A stretch of DNA of 45,876 nt, from contig NZ_JAPNLK010000068.1 in the NCBI RefSeq assembly GCF_026627505.1, positions 1 to 45,876 on the forward strand. Direction: 5' to 3'. This document shows, piece after piece, positions 1-6,933 of this stretch. The notes beneath the pieces are model-generated. The model was not told the origin of the DNA, did no database searches, and saw only the letters and a program-made list of their open reading frames with translations. How positions within the stretch are numbered: position 1 is the first letter of the stretch; every line of letters starts with the position of its first letter. Source of the DNA: Streptomyces sp. H27-H5 (GTDB lineage Bacteria; Actinomycetota; Actinomycetes; Streptomycetales; Streptomycetaceae). The translations under genes were made by a program, and so were the position numbers.

Positions 1-89
1 AGCTCGACAGCTACATCATCAACCGCAACGAGAACGCCAAGCCCTTCCGCTGGACCTACAAGGGCACCCCACTCAAGGAAGCAGCCTGA
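1..89 (+). CDS. IS630-family transposase, C-terminal end (partial)
   Basis: Open from the window edge and read in the frame beginning at base 3, this gives about 28 residues ending INRNENAKPFRWTYKGTPLK-EAA before TGA at 87-89. The NxxAKPFxWTYxG-P-L pattern is the usual C-terminus of IS630-type (DDE/Tc1-mariner-like) transposases of actinobacteria. The catalytic D, D and E residues lie outside the window, so intactness cannot be judged. It sits directly against a host gene of opposite strand (stop at 124), consistent with an insertion there. Family call from the C-terminal motif only. Confidence 0.7.
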   Translation, partial: LDSYIINRNENAKPFRWTYKGTPLKEAA

Positions 90-126
90 CCAACACCCCT
101 CCACGAACTTTCGCGGTGCAGCACTA
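90..126. mobile_element. Probable outer end of the IS630-type element, next to a TA target
   Basis: Between the transposase stop and the neighbouring gene there are only 34 bases, ending CTTTCGCGGTGCAGCAC directly before TA at 125-126. IS630-type elements insert at TA and duplicate it, and their terminal inverted repeats lie just outside the transposase. The TA here is also the first two bases of the neighbour's TAG stop read on the minus strand. The other end of the element is outside the window, so the inverted repeat cannot be confirmed. Confidence 0.4.
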
Positions 127-624
127 GCGCTCGCCGTGGCGAGTGCCGCGACCCTTGCCCGGGCCCCAGTTCTTGCTGTCCAGGATGCGGCCGTGCTCGT
201 TGCGCAGGGTGGCGGAGTCGCGCTGGTCCCAGACGTAGTTGGTCCGGTCCTGGTAGACGTCGCGGAGGGTGTTCCTGCCCTTGCCGGTGTGCACCTTGAC
301 GGTGGAGTGGCCGCCGAGGAGCAGGCCGCGGAAGCGGTAACGGTTCCCCTGCTTGTCGGTCAGCGTGTAGCCGCGCAGTTCAACGGCCCTCTTGCCGGTG
401 TTCTTCACCTCGACCCACTCGCCGTTGAGGCTGCGGTTACTGCGGTCGCTCCGGCCGGGGCTGTCGTACTGCACCTTGCCGATGGTGATGGTGGAGTGCT
501 TGCCGGTCGAGCCGTGGTCGCGACCGTGGCCGTCGGCTGCCGCCGGCAGTGCGGCGGAGGCGAGGGCGGCGACGGAGGCCACGAGGGTGGCGACGACGCG
601 GCGGGTGTTGAGAGAAGCGGACAT
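124..624 (-). CDS. Secreted lamin-tail-domain (LTD) protein
   Basis: 166 residues. Residues 1-30 form a Sec signal peptide (RR in the n-region, hydrophobic VVATLVASVAALASAALPA, cleavage near AAA). The mature part matches a lamin tail domain: an ITIGKVQYDSPG strand, then NGEWVEVKNTGKRAVELRGYTLTDKQG, a conserved turn region, and a final ATLRNEHGRILDSKNWG. Such small secreted LTD proteins are common in Streptomyces; they are thought to bind surfaces or nucleic acid, but their function is unproven. The ATG at 624 follows GAGGTG at a good distance. The extreme C-terminus (GKGRGTRHGER) touches the IS630 end, so the last residues or the stop codon may come from the insertion. Confidence 0.8.
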   Translation of the reverse strand: MSASLNTRRVVATLVASVAALASAALPAAADGHGRDHGSTGKHSTITIGKVQYDSPGRSDRSNRSLNGEWVEVKNTGKRAVELRGYTLTDKQGNRYRFRGLLLGGHSTVKVHTGKGRNTLRDVYQDRTNYVWDQRDSATLRNEHGRILDSKNWGPGKGRGTRHGER

Positions 625-693
625 GAAGATGTCACCTCAAGGACGTGCGGGTCCCCGGCTTGCTGCCGGGAATCCATACTTTGGCCCGCGCGC

Positions 694-718
694 GGAGCGT
701 TTTCTAGCAAAACGCCCC
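694..718 (-). promoter_or_regulatory. Stem-loop in the leader of the LTD gene
   Basis: Bases 694-703 (GGAGCGTTTT) pair with 709-718 (AAAACGCCCC) around a CTAGC loop, giving a ten-base-pair stem with one wobble. It lies about 70 bases upstream of the LTD start on the minus strand. A second GC-rich inverted stretch (CCCCGGC...GCCGGG, about 651-670) lies between it and the gene. It could be an attenuator or part of a structured 5' leader. The rest of 625-907 has no convincing gene. I looked for the cyclic-di-AMP (ydaO) riboswitch core and did not find a convincing match. Confidence 0.4.
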
Positions 719-907
719 AAGATTGCCAAATGAAGACAAACCGGTCTGATTCTCTGAGCAGTCGGTGATCTGATCGGCATGGGGCAGGCATGCGGCAGTG
801 ATGCCGCCGTGGACGCCCCGGCGAGACGCGGGGTGCGGGGTGTGACGTCGCCCGCGACGCCGATACGAACCACCCGTCCGAGGGGTGTCGATCAAGAGCG
901 GGCCGAT

Positions 908-1486
908 CTACGTAAGTTCCGTGGCGGGGTGGTTGGCGAAGAGGGTGCGGAAGGTCTCGGAGGGGTCGTCGTCCAGGGTCGGGAGGCTGCCGCTGAGCTG
1001 GAGGGCGGCGAAGCCGTGGGCGAGTGACCACGCCGCCAGGCCGGCGCGTCGCGCGTCGGGGCGCTTCGCGACGGGCAGTTCTTCGATGCCGGAGCGCAAT
1101 GCGCGGGAGGAGCGCTCCTTGGCGGCGATCAGTTCCGGATCGTCGCCGTGCAGCAGTTGCGGGCGGAACATCACCTCGAAATGGGCGGGATGCCCGACCG
1201 CGAACTCGACGTACCGCGCCCCCATCTCGCGCAGCCTGCGCGCGGTGTCCGTGGGCACCGAGGTCAGGGCGTCGGCCAGTAGGTCGAACCCCTCCGCGGC
1301 GATCGCGGTGAGCAGTCCGGCCTTGTCCTTGAAGTGGTGGGCGGGTGCCGCGTGCGAGACCTCGGCGCGGCGGGCGAGGTCGCGAAGGCTGATCGCCGCG
1401 ATACCGTCGCTGCGAATGACCTGGAGCGCGGCGGAGATCACGGCTCGGCGCAGATCTCCGTGATGGTAAGTGGGTGTCGCGGCCAT
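908..1486 (-). CDS. TetR/AcrR family regulator with WHG-type C-terminal domain
   Basis: 192 residues. The N-terminal TetR HTH is clear (residues about 8-60: YHHGDLRRAVISAALQVI, then ISLRDLARRAEVSHAAPAHHFKDKAGLL). The C-terminal part with AAWSLAHGFAALQLSG fits the TetR_C_33/WHG ligand-binding domain. It is divergent from the SCO6745-family gene at 1594; the 107-base gap contains a pair of 15-base direct repeats that probably form its operator. I infer autoregulation and control of the neighbour. The ligand is unknown. Start ATG at 1486. Confidence 0.85.
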   Translation of the reverse strand: MAATPTYHHGDLRRAVISAALQVIRSDGIAAISLRDLARRAEVSHAAPAHHFKDKAGLLTAIAAEGFDLLADALTSVPTDTARRLREMGARYVEFAVGHPAHFEVMFRPQLLHGDDPELIAAKERSSRALRSGIEELPVAKRPDARRAGLAAWSLAHGFAALQLSGSLPTLDDDPSETFRTLFANHPATELT

Positions 1487-1505
1487 GGGCAGCAGGCTAC
1501 CCCGG

Positions 1506-1554
1506 ATCTAGTCATTGACAGGATGGCGTCGACGTCGCAATCTAGTCAGTGTCA
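1506..1554. promoter_or_regulatory. Direct-repeat operator between TetR and SCO6745-family gene
   Basis: ATCTAGTCATTGACA (1506-1520) and ATCTAGTCAGTGTCA (1540-1554) match at 13 of 15 positions and are 34 bases apart. The first contains TTGACA on the plus strand (1515-1520); the second, read on the minus strand, contributes TTGACA (1555-1550). The repeats therefore overlap likely -35 elements for both divergent genes. A plus-strand -10 is only weakly matched near 1538-1544. Likely the TetR binding region. Confidence 0.5.
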
Positions 1555-1593
1555 AGTTCTTGGAACGGTGACAGTGGCAGCGAGGGAATCGAC

Positions 1594-2472
1594 ATGACGC
1601 ACAGCCCCGGCACGATCCGACAGATGTGGCAACTGCTTGAGCCGGTACACGCCACGCTCTACTACGCGCCGGAGGCGTTCGAGCAGGCGGCGACCCTGGG
1701 TTACGCCACCGACGAGCGCTGGCCGGGCTACTTCGCCTACCGGGCCGCCCCGCTCGGTCCGGTGGGCCCGCGGCTGGTGACCGCCCTCTTCTACAGCTTC
1801 AGCCCGCGGATGGTGGAGCGCTACACCGTCAAGGCCTGGGACACCGCCACGGCCGAGCAGGTCCTGGAAGCCCGGGCCGCCGTCGTGGACCGCGCACTGC
1901 GCACGCTCCTCGGCGACCGGATCGACTCGGCGGACCTGCGCGAGGCCGCCGAACTGGCCCGACGCGCCGCAGAGTCGGCGAACACCGCGGGCCGCCCCCT
2001 GGCCGCCGCGAACGCCGCACTGCCGTGGCCCGAGGATCCTCACGCGGTGCTCTGGCAGGCCGCCACCATCCTGCGCGAACACCGGGGGGACGGGCACATC
2101 GTCGCCCTCCAGGCGCACGGCATCGACCCCACCGAGGCCCTGGCCTCACACGCCGCCGCCGGCGCCGCGCCCGAGGAGGTGTTCAGCAGCAGGCAGTGGA
2201 CCGGCGAGGAGTGGAGTGCCGCACGTGAACGACTCGTCAGCCGCGGCCTGTTGCAAGCGGACGGCGGCGTCACCGATGAGGGCCTGCGGATCCGCACCTC
2301 GATCGAGAAGCTGACCGACGAACTCGCCGCGGCGCCTTGGCAGGCGCTCACGGATGACGAGGTGACCCGGCTGGCCGAACTGCTCGTGCCGCCGGTGCTC
2401 GACATCGTCGGCGCCGGGCTCCTTCCGATGCAGAGCACCCTCGGCATTGGCATGAAGTACGACTACGCGTGA
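1594..2472 (+). CDS. SCO6745-family protein
   Basis: 292 residues from ATG 1594, preceded by GAGGGA at 1582-1587; an in-frame GTG at 1549 lies inside the operator region and was rejected. The whole length matches the SCO6745 family of actinobacteria, with the typical opening (RQMWQLLEPVHATLYYAPEA), a GYFAYRAAPLGPV segment and a C-terminal winged-helix-like part. No catalytic motif is apparent and the molecular role is not established. Context: divergent from a TetR regulator and convergent with the vWA gene, whose stop is only 7 bases away. Likely the regulated target of the TetR protein. Confidence 0.8.
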   Translation: MTHSPGTIRQMWQLLEPVHATLYYAPEAFEQAATLGYATDERWPGYFAYRAAPLGPVGPRLVTALFYSFSPRMVERYTVKAWDTATAEQVLEARAAVVDRALRTLLGDRIDSADLREAAELARRAAESANTAGRPLAAANAALPWPEDPHAVLWQAATILREHRGDGHIVALQAHGIDPTEALASHAAAGAAPEEVFSSRQWTGEEWSAARERLVSRGLLQADGGVTDEGLRIRTSIEKLTDELAAAPWQALTDDEVTRLAELLVPPVLDIVGAGLLPMQSTLGIGMKYDYA

Positions 2473-2478
2473 GCCCTC

Positions 2479-3537
2479 TCAGACCATGATGAGCAGGCGC
2501 GTCTTAGGCTTGAGCTTCCTGTTCACCGACCGACTCTGCACATACACCTCCAGCTGGGGATTGTGCCCCGCCTTCACCGAGACGGTCCCCTGGATTCCCG
2601 TGCCGAACAGGAGGCTGCGTGCCGCCTCGCCCGTGTAGGCGCGGTCGGTGTCCTTCTCGACCACGACGACCTCCTTGTCGGGCTGAACCTGTACTCGGGT
2701 GCCCAACTGGTAGTAGCAGCAGCCACGTTCGTACGTCACGTCCGGGTGTGCGTCGACGAAGGTGCGAATCGCGACCTCCGTGTCGACCTTCAGGAGCCGG
2801 TACTTGTCGGCCGGGATCGGTTCGAGGTTCGCCCGCACGTCGGCGACCGATATGTCCTGGCCGACCGCGAACAGGTTCTTCGTGCCCCGTACGCCCTTCT
2901 CGCGGCCACGGAGGAAGCTGGTGGCGGCGGCGCGCACGGTACCGATCGCCTCCTCGACGCCCTCCTGGGAATCCGCGTTCCAGATGGCTATGTTCCCGGC
3001 CGGGAAGCCGTAGTTCTGGGCGGTTCGCTTCGCCAGGGAGTTCGGAACGAGGATCGCGGAAGTCCAGTGGCTCGGAAGCGCGCCCATCCTCGTCGCGATC
3101 TTGTCCAGCCAGGGGCCGAGGACAGTCATGTCGCCGTCGTGGCGCCGGTTGCCGCCGGAGGCGTTCTCCTCGCCGTCCGTCACCACGATCTGGAGGAAGC
3201 TGTGCTCGCCGTATGCCTCCCAGATGTGGCCCAGGTCGTCCAGCGACTTCAAGGAGGCTTCGATGAGGGCCGTTGCGCCGTTGTTGACCTTGTAGAGACC
3301 CCGCATGGACGGAAGGTGCTTCACATCCATGTCCCAGACCAGGTTCTCCACCCTGTGGTCGAAGGAGTAGAGGCTGATCCGCGTCTCATGACCGAGCTTG
3401 TCCGACTCGGCCTTCAGACCGGCCACGAACTCGTCCACGACGCGAATGAGTTGCCCCTGATGCTGACGCATGGAACCCGAACAGTCCACGACCAGCGCGA
3501 CGTGGTTGACCTTGTGCTGGATCTTGTTGGCGGACAT
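2479..3537 (-). CDS. von Willebrand factor type A (vWA) domain protein
   Basis: 352 residues from ATG 3537, with AAGGAG seven bases upstream; a longer frame upstream has no RBS and crosses a terminator. The vWA fold carries a complete MIDAS: D18-C-S20-G-S22, a threonine in NNGATAL, and the aspartate in VVTDGEEN. The C-terminal third (from about residue 215) is a basic, beta-rich tail ending KPKTRLLIMV with no domain I can name. There is no signal peptide, so it is cytosolic. Chaperone-like or complex-assembly roles are usual for bacterial vWA proteins, but no MoxR ATPase partner lies beside it. It appears to be a single-gene transcript. Confidence 0.8.
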   Translation of the reverse strand: MSANKIQHKVNHVALVVDCSGSMRQHQGQLIRVVDEFVAGLKAESDKLGHETRISLYSFDHRVENLVWDMDVKHLPSMRGLYKVNNGATALIEASLKSLDDLGHIWEAYGEHSFLQIVVTDGEENASGGNRRHDGDMTVLGPWLDKIATRMGALPSHWTSAILVPNSLAKRTAQNYGFPAGNIAIWNADSQEGVEEAIGTVRAAATSFLRGREKGVRGTKNLFAVGQDISVADVRANLEPIPADKYRLLKVDTEVAIRTFVDAHPDVTYERGCCYYQLGTRVQVQPDKEVVVVEKDTDRAYTGEAARSLLFGTGIQGTVSVKAGHNPQLEVYVQSRSVNRKLKPKTRLLIMV

Positions 3538-3614
3538 GATTCTGCTCCTTCGCCGAGGCTCCCCGAGTGATGTCTCCACGCTAGGGGGAGCCACTGACAA
3601 TGGAGCTGACGCGC

Positions 3615-3661
3615 CCTCACCACTGCCGCCCGAGGCGGGACCTCGGGCGGCAGTGGTGAGG
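3615..3661 (-). terminator. Perfect 21-bp hairpin, probable terminator of the 3765-4898 gene
   Basis: Bases 3615-3635 are exactly complementary to 3641-3661, with a five-base loop (CGGGA). It lies about 100 bases downstream of the minus-strand membrane-protein gene and upstream of the vWA gene. It lacks a strong U-tract, as is normal for Streptomyces. Next to it, 3680-3707 is a run of GTGAGGTGA-like repeats of unknown meaning. Confidence 0.75.
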
Positions 3662-3764
3662 AGTGGTCGTCGAACGGGCGACGTGAGGTGACGTGATGTG
3701 AGGTGAGGGCGTGCGGGGTGGGCGGGGCGCGGGTGCCCCGGCGGGCCGTGCACCCGGGGTCGTG

Positions 3765-4898
3765 TCAGACGCCGACCGCCTCCTCCATCTCCTCCTCTGC
3801 CTCCTCCGCCGCCCGCGCGGGGGTGCCCGCGACGGTCTTGGCCTCGTTCGCCGCGTGGCGCCGTTCGGCCGCGGCGGCCGCGAGCGTGAGGGCCAGGCCG
3901 ACGAGCAGCCATGCGGCGAGGGTCAGGACGTTGCGCAGGAGGCCGTCGTGGCCGAAGTAGAGGATGCCGCGCAGGCCGTCCACGTAGCCGGCGCCGTTCC
4001 AGAAGGAGTTCAGGGCGCCGAAGAACCCGTTCTGCAACTCGGGCCGGAACAGGCCGCCGGAGCTGGTGAAGTTGAGCATCACGAACAGCACCATCATGGC
4101 GAGGGTCGTCCACCGCTTCAGGAAGGTGTGCAGGCCGACGCCGATGAAGAGGATGCCCGCGGAGTAGAGCCAGCTCAGGCCCCAAACTCCGGCCAGGCCG
4201 TGGTGCGCCAGGTGGAAGACGGGCCCGGCCAGCAGCGCGCCGATGGCACTGACGACACCGGAGACGCCGACGACCAGCAGGGCGCGACCACGCATGCGCA
4301 GCGCGGCTCCCGCGCCGCCCAGCACGGCCACCGAGGCGTACGAACCGATGCTGACCGCGACGAGCAGGAAGAACAACCCCTGTCCGGTCGGGTCGTCGTC
4401 GACGTTGCCGACGACATCCGTGACCTTGAGCGGCGCACCGTGGTCCGCGGCGATCGGCGTGAAGATCTTCTCGACGACGGTGGCGCCGGTGTCGGAGGCG
4501 GCCGTGGCCACGATCAGCTCGGGTGCCGAGTCGCTCGGTACGTAGGCGCCCGTGATGTGGCGGTCCTTGAGTTCGGCGACGGCGTCCGAGCGGTGGGCGA
4601 GCGTACGGACGTCGAGGGCGTCGCCGGCCTCGTTCTTGACCGTCTGCGCGAAGACTTTTGCCTGCGGGCCCTCGCCGACGATCGCCACGGGCATGTGATG
4701 AGGCTCCGGCTGAACGAAGGCACCCATGTAGGCCAGGCCCATGCCGAGGCACATCAGCAACGGGGTCAGCAGGTGGGTGAGTACATGGCGTACTGCGGGG
4801 CCGCGCAGCCCGACGACGGCACCCTCGGCGGCGGTGCGCGGGATCCCCGGCGCGGCGGGGATCCCGGCGTGGTGGTGGGCGGGTGTGCGACCGGACAT
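3765..4898 (-). CDS. Multi-pass membrane protein, ABC-2/YhgE-Pip-like
   Basis: 377 residues from ATG 4898 (GGAGG upstream); earlier codons would run into the operator. One membrane helix lies near residues 38-60, then an extracytoplasmic alpha/beta region (about 60-165: PVAIVGEGPQAKVFAQTVK, ITGAYVPSDSAPELIVATAASD), then about five more helices and a charged alanine/glutamate-rich tail. One helix, a large outer domain, then several helices is the arrangement of ABC-2-type and YhgE/Pip (DUF3533-like) proteins, which act in export. No ATPase is adjacent. It is divergent from a MarR gene with two operators in between, so it is probably a MarR-repressed efflux-type protein. The substrate is unknown. 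Confidence 0.7.
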   Translation of the reverse strand: MSGRTPAHHHAGIPAAPGIPRTAAEGAVVGLRGPAVRHVLTHLLTPLLMCLGMGLAYMGAFVQPEPHHMPVAIVGEGPQAKVFAQTVKNEAGDALDVRTLAHRSDAVAELKDRHITGAYVPSDSAPELIVATAASDTGATVVEKIFTPIAADHGAPLKVTDVVGNVDDDPTGQGLFFLLVAVSIGSYASVAVLGGAGAALRMRGRALLVVGVSGVVSAIGALLAGPVFHLAHHGLAGVWGLSWLYSAGILFIGVGLHTFLKRWTTLAMMVLFVMLNFTSSGGLFRPELQNGFFGALNSFWNGAGYVDGLRGILYFGHDGLLRNVLTLAAWLLVGLALTLAAAAAERRHAANEAKTVAGTPARAAEEAEEEMEEAVGV

Positions 4899-4953
4899 GC
4901 GACAGGACCTCCGAAGTCGGCGCGGGCTGCGCGTGCAGCCAGGGTCGGCAGGT

Positions 4954-4995
4954 AGTTGGCATATACAACTTTGCGTTCCGGTTGTACTATACAAC
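4954..4995. promoter_or_regulatory. Two palindromic MarR operators in the divergent promoter
   Basis: Site 1 (4954-4970) has AGTTG...CAACT arms around a seven-base centre. Site 2 (4981-4995) is a perfect palindrome, GTTGTA-CTA-TACAAC. Centres are about 26 bases apart. Both contain ATAC/TATACAAC cores and lie between the MarR start (5017) and the membrane-protein start (4898). They are A/T-rich islands in a GC-rich background, as expected of promoters. Most likely bound by the MarR protein encoded at 5017. Confidence 0.7.
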
Positions 4996-5016
4996 TAAAC
5001 GGCGAGGGAGGTCACT

Positions 5017-5541
5017 GTGACAACGGAGACAACCGGTACGACGGACGCGGGCGGCGCGACGGGGTCGGCCGGCGGGAGCCGGCCGGAGGGCGAGCGCCGG
5101 GACGCGGCCATCGAGACGATTCAGCGCGAAATGACATCCTTCGCCCGGCGCGCACGGGCGGCGGCCGCGCGTATGCACCCGGAGCTTTCCCTCGTGTCCT
5201 TCACCCTGCTCAGTCACCTGGAGGAGCGCCGGGGCTGCCGGGCCGCGGACCTCGCCGCCCACTACGCGCTGGACAAGTCGACGGTCAGCCGGCAGGTCGC
5301 GGCGCTGGAGCGAGCGGAGCTGGTCGAGCGCAGGGCCGACCCCGAGGACCACCGGGTACAGGTACTGGAGCTCACGTCCGAGGGGGCCGAGGTCCTGGCC
5401 CAGGTGACACGCAACCGGCGCGAGATGTTCCGCGAGCGGCTCGTGGACTGGCCGCGCGAGGACCTGGACCGCTTCGCCGCGTACCTGCTGCGCTACAACG
5501 AGAACGCCCCGGGCGCCGTCGGGAGCCGCCACGCGGGGTGA
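5017..5541 (+). CDS. MarR family transcriptional regulator
   Basis: 174 residues from GTG 5017 with GGGAGG just upstream. After a 28-residue disordered Thr/Gly-rich start comes a typical winged helix: FTLLSHLEERRGCRAADLAAHYALDKSTVSRQVAALERAELVERRADPEDHRVQVLELTSEG (split by the usual recognition helix and D-x-R wing). It is divergent from the ABC-2-like membrane protein with two palindromes between, so autoregulation and repression of that exporter is the simplest reading. The inducer is unknown. Confidence 0.88.
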   Translation: MTTETTGTTDAGGATGSAGGSRPEGERRDAAIETIQREMTSFARRARAAAARMHPELSLVSFTLLSHLEERRGCRAADLAAHYALDKSTVSRQVAALERAELVERRADPEDHRVQVLELTSEGAEVLAQVTRNRREMFRERLVDWPREDLDRFAAYLLRYNENAPGAVGSRHAG

Positions 5542-5658
5542 AAGGGGGTGCCGGAGCCGGGCGCCGCAGCCGGGCGGCCGCCGACGGACCGGGTCGGGCC
5601 GGGGTGGGGGAGGTCCGGTCGGAGCGAGGGGTGCGCCGAGGACTGCTCGGCAGGCAGG

Positions 5659-6621
5659 TCAGACCGTCGCGCCCACGGGTGGCGTACCCACGGCCGGCAC
5701 GCGCCGCAGACGCAGGCAGTCGAGCAGGGTGAAGGCGAGGCACGCCACCGCGACGTACACGTTGAAACGGGAGGCGCTGACGCCCTCCACGTAGAGGAAC
5801 GTCGAGAAGGAACCGGCGAACAGGCTCCCCACCGCCACATCGGCCAGGGACGCGCGGTGGGCCTTCAGGCTCGCCCCGCCCGCGACGACCGCCAGCACAC
5901 AGACCAGCACGAACTTCTCACCCAGCCCCTGCGGTGTGGCCGCCTGGACGCGCGCCGTGTAGAGCAACCCCGCCAGTACGGCCAGGAGGAACGCCGGGAC
6001 GTAGAGCACGAAAGCGATCCGGACCCATCCGGCGGTCCCGGTGGCGAGTGCCGCCTGTTGTCGGGGCGCGCACCAGGCGACGCCGGCGAACAGCGCGGCG
6101 GCGACGAGGAACGCGACGGGCACGTACGTGCCGGACCCCAGTACGGCCATCAGCCCCTCGTCCGCGTCGACGGTCTCCGGAGCCACCTCGGTCACCAACT
6201 GGTCCGCCCCCAGCACCACGGCGACGGCGGCGACCATGGCGTAGCCGATGTCCGCCTTGACCGTGAGGAACGCGCTGATCAGCGCGAAGGGGAGGGCGAG
6301 GAGGGCGGCGGCGAGGAGGCCGACGAGCGTACCCGCGTTTCCGTGCGCGCTGTTCACACCGATGACGGCCGAACTCAGGCCCGCGACGCCGACGACGGAG
6401 AGCTCCATCCGTCCGGTGCGCACCAGCATGTACTGGCTGAGGGCGATGACTCCCGGGATGGCGGCATTCGCGAGTACGCCGCCCAGGATGGCGGGCATCA
6501 GCTCGGGCAGTGGCGTCGCATGGCGTCCGAACGCGGCCAACGGCATCACCACCGTGGCGCTTGCGCCGAGCAGCAACCAGGCCGGTTGACCCCTGCGTAC
6601 CAAGGTCGGAGCGGTGACCAT
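5659..6621 (-). CDS. Orphan sugar-type ABC transporter permease (BPD_transp_2)
   Basis: 320 residues from ATG 6621 with AGGGGG upstream. Nine to ten hydrophobic helices run through the protein, with features of RbsC/LivH-type permeases: GVIALSQYMLVRTGRMELSVVGVAGLS early (split by a turn), an ADIGYAMVAAVAVVLGADQLVTE loop and a second half with GEKFVLVCVLAVVAGGASL. It should sit in the membrane as half of an importer for sugars or nucleosides. No ABC ATPase or solute-binding gene flanks it, so either partners are encoded elsewhere or it has another role. The gap 5542-5658 shows no feature. Confidence 0.65.
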   Translation of the reverse strand: MVTAPTLVRRGQPAWLLLGASATVVMPLAAFGRHATPLPELMPAILGGVLANAAIPGVIALSQYMLVRTGRMELSVVGVAGLSSAVIGVNSAHGNAGTLVGLLAAALLALPFALISAFLTVKADIGYAMVAAVAVVLGADQLVTEVAPETVDADEGLMAVLGSGTYVPVAFLVAAALFAGVAWCAPRQQAALATGTAGWVRIAFVLYVPAFLLAVLAGLLYTARVQAATPQGLGEKFVLVCVLAVVAGGASLKAHRASLADVAVGSLFAGSFSTFLYVEGVSASRFNVYVAVACLAFTLLDCLRLRRVPAVGTPPVGATV

Positions 6622-6933
6622 GTTCCCCCTGTGTCGCCCTGTTTCGCACGGGCACCGAGTCAGCGTAGGAGACGCCTTCGGCGCGTGTCCGGCGTTCCGC
6701 GGACGGACGTCACGCCAAGGGCGGGGCGGCGTTCCGACCTGTGCCTCATCGCGAGCCCGCGACACGGCACCACCGGATCGGGCAGCGGAGATTGCGGACG
6801 GAGTCGTGCAGCGCCGTACCCAAGCCGGGGGGAAGGTTGGCCAGGTCCAGTGGCAGCCCGGCGGGAGGGCCGGTCGGTCGCCACGGCGGCGTCGGTCCCT
6901 GACGGGGAGGGAGCGGCGGGGGAGAGTGGGGGT
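6622..6933. other. Intergenic region, 312 bases, between divergent genes
   Basis: This stretch separates the ABC permease (minus) from the coiled-coil protein gene (plus). I see no gene, no clear palindrome and no strong promoter match. Both flanking genes have ribosome sites at their starts, so promoters must lie here. Confidence 0.4.

Noticed and set aside
625..790. Cyclic-di-AMP (ydaO) riboswitch before the LTD gene
   Set aside because: There are GGGGACCC- and GGTGA-like fragments and a hairpin, but order and spacing do not match the known core as I know it; kept only as a stem-loop.
2563..3570. Plus-strand frame opposite the vWA gene
   Set aside because: The minus-strand reading has an intact MIDAS and ribosome site; the plus reading shows no motif.
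3711..4955. 414-codon plus-strand open frame
   Set aside because: It is antisense to the membrane protein with clear helices and has no start signal.
5548..6930. Plus-strand open frame upstream of and in frame with the coiled-coil protein
   Set aside because: The extension is the mirror of the ABC permease gene and has no family similarity; the GTG at 6934 has a proper ribosome site.
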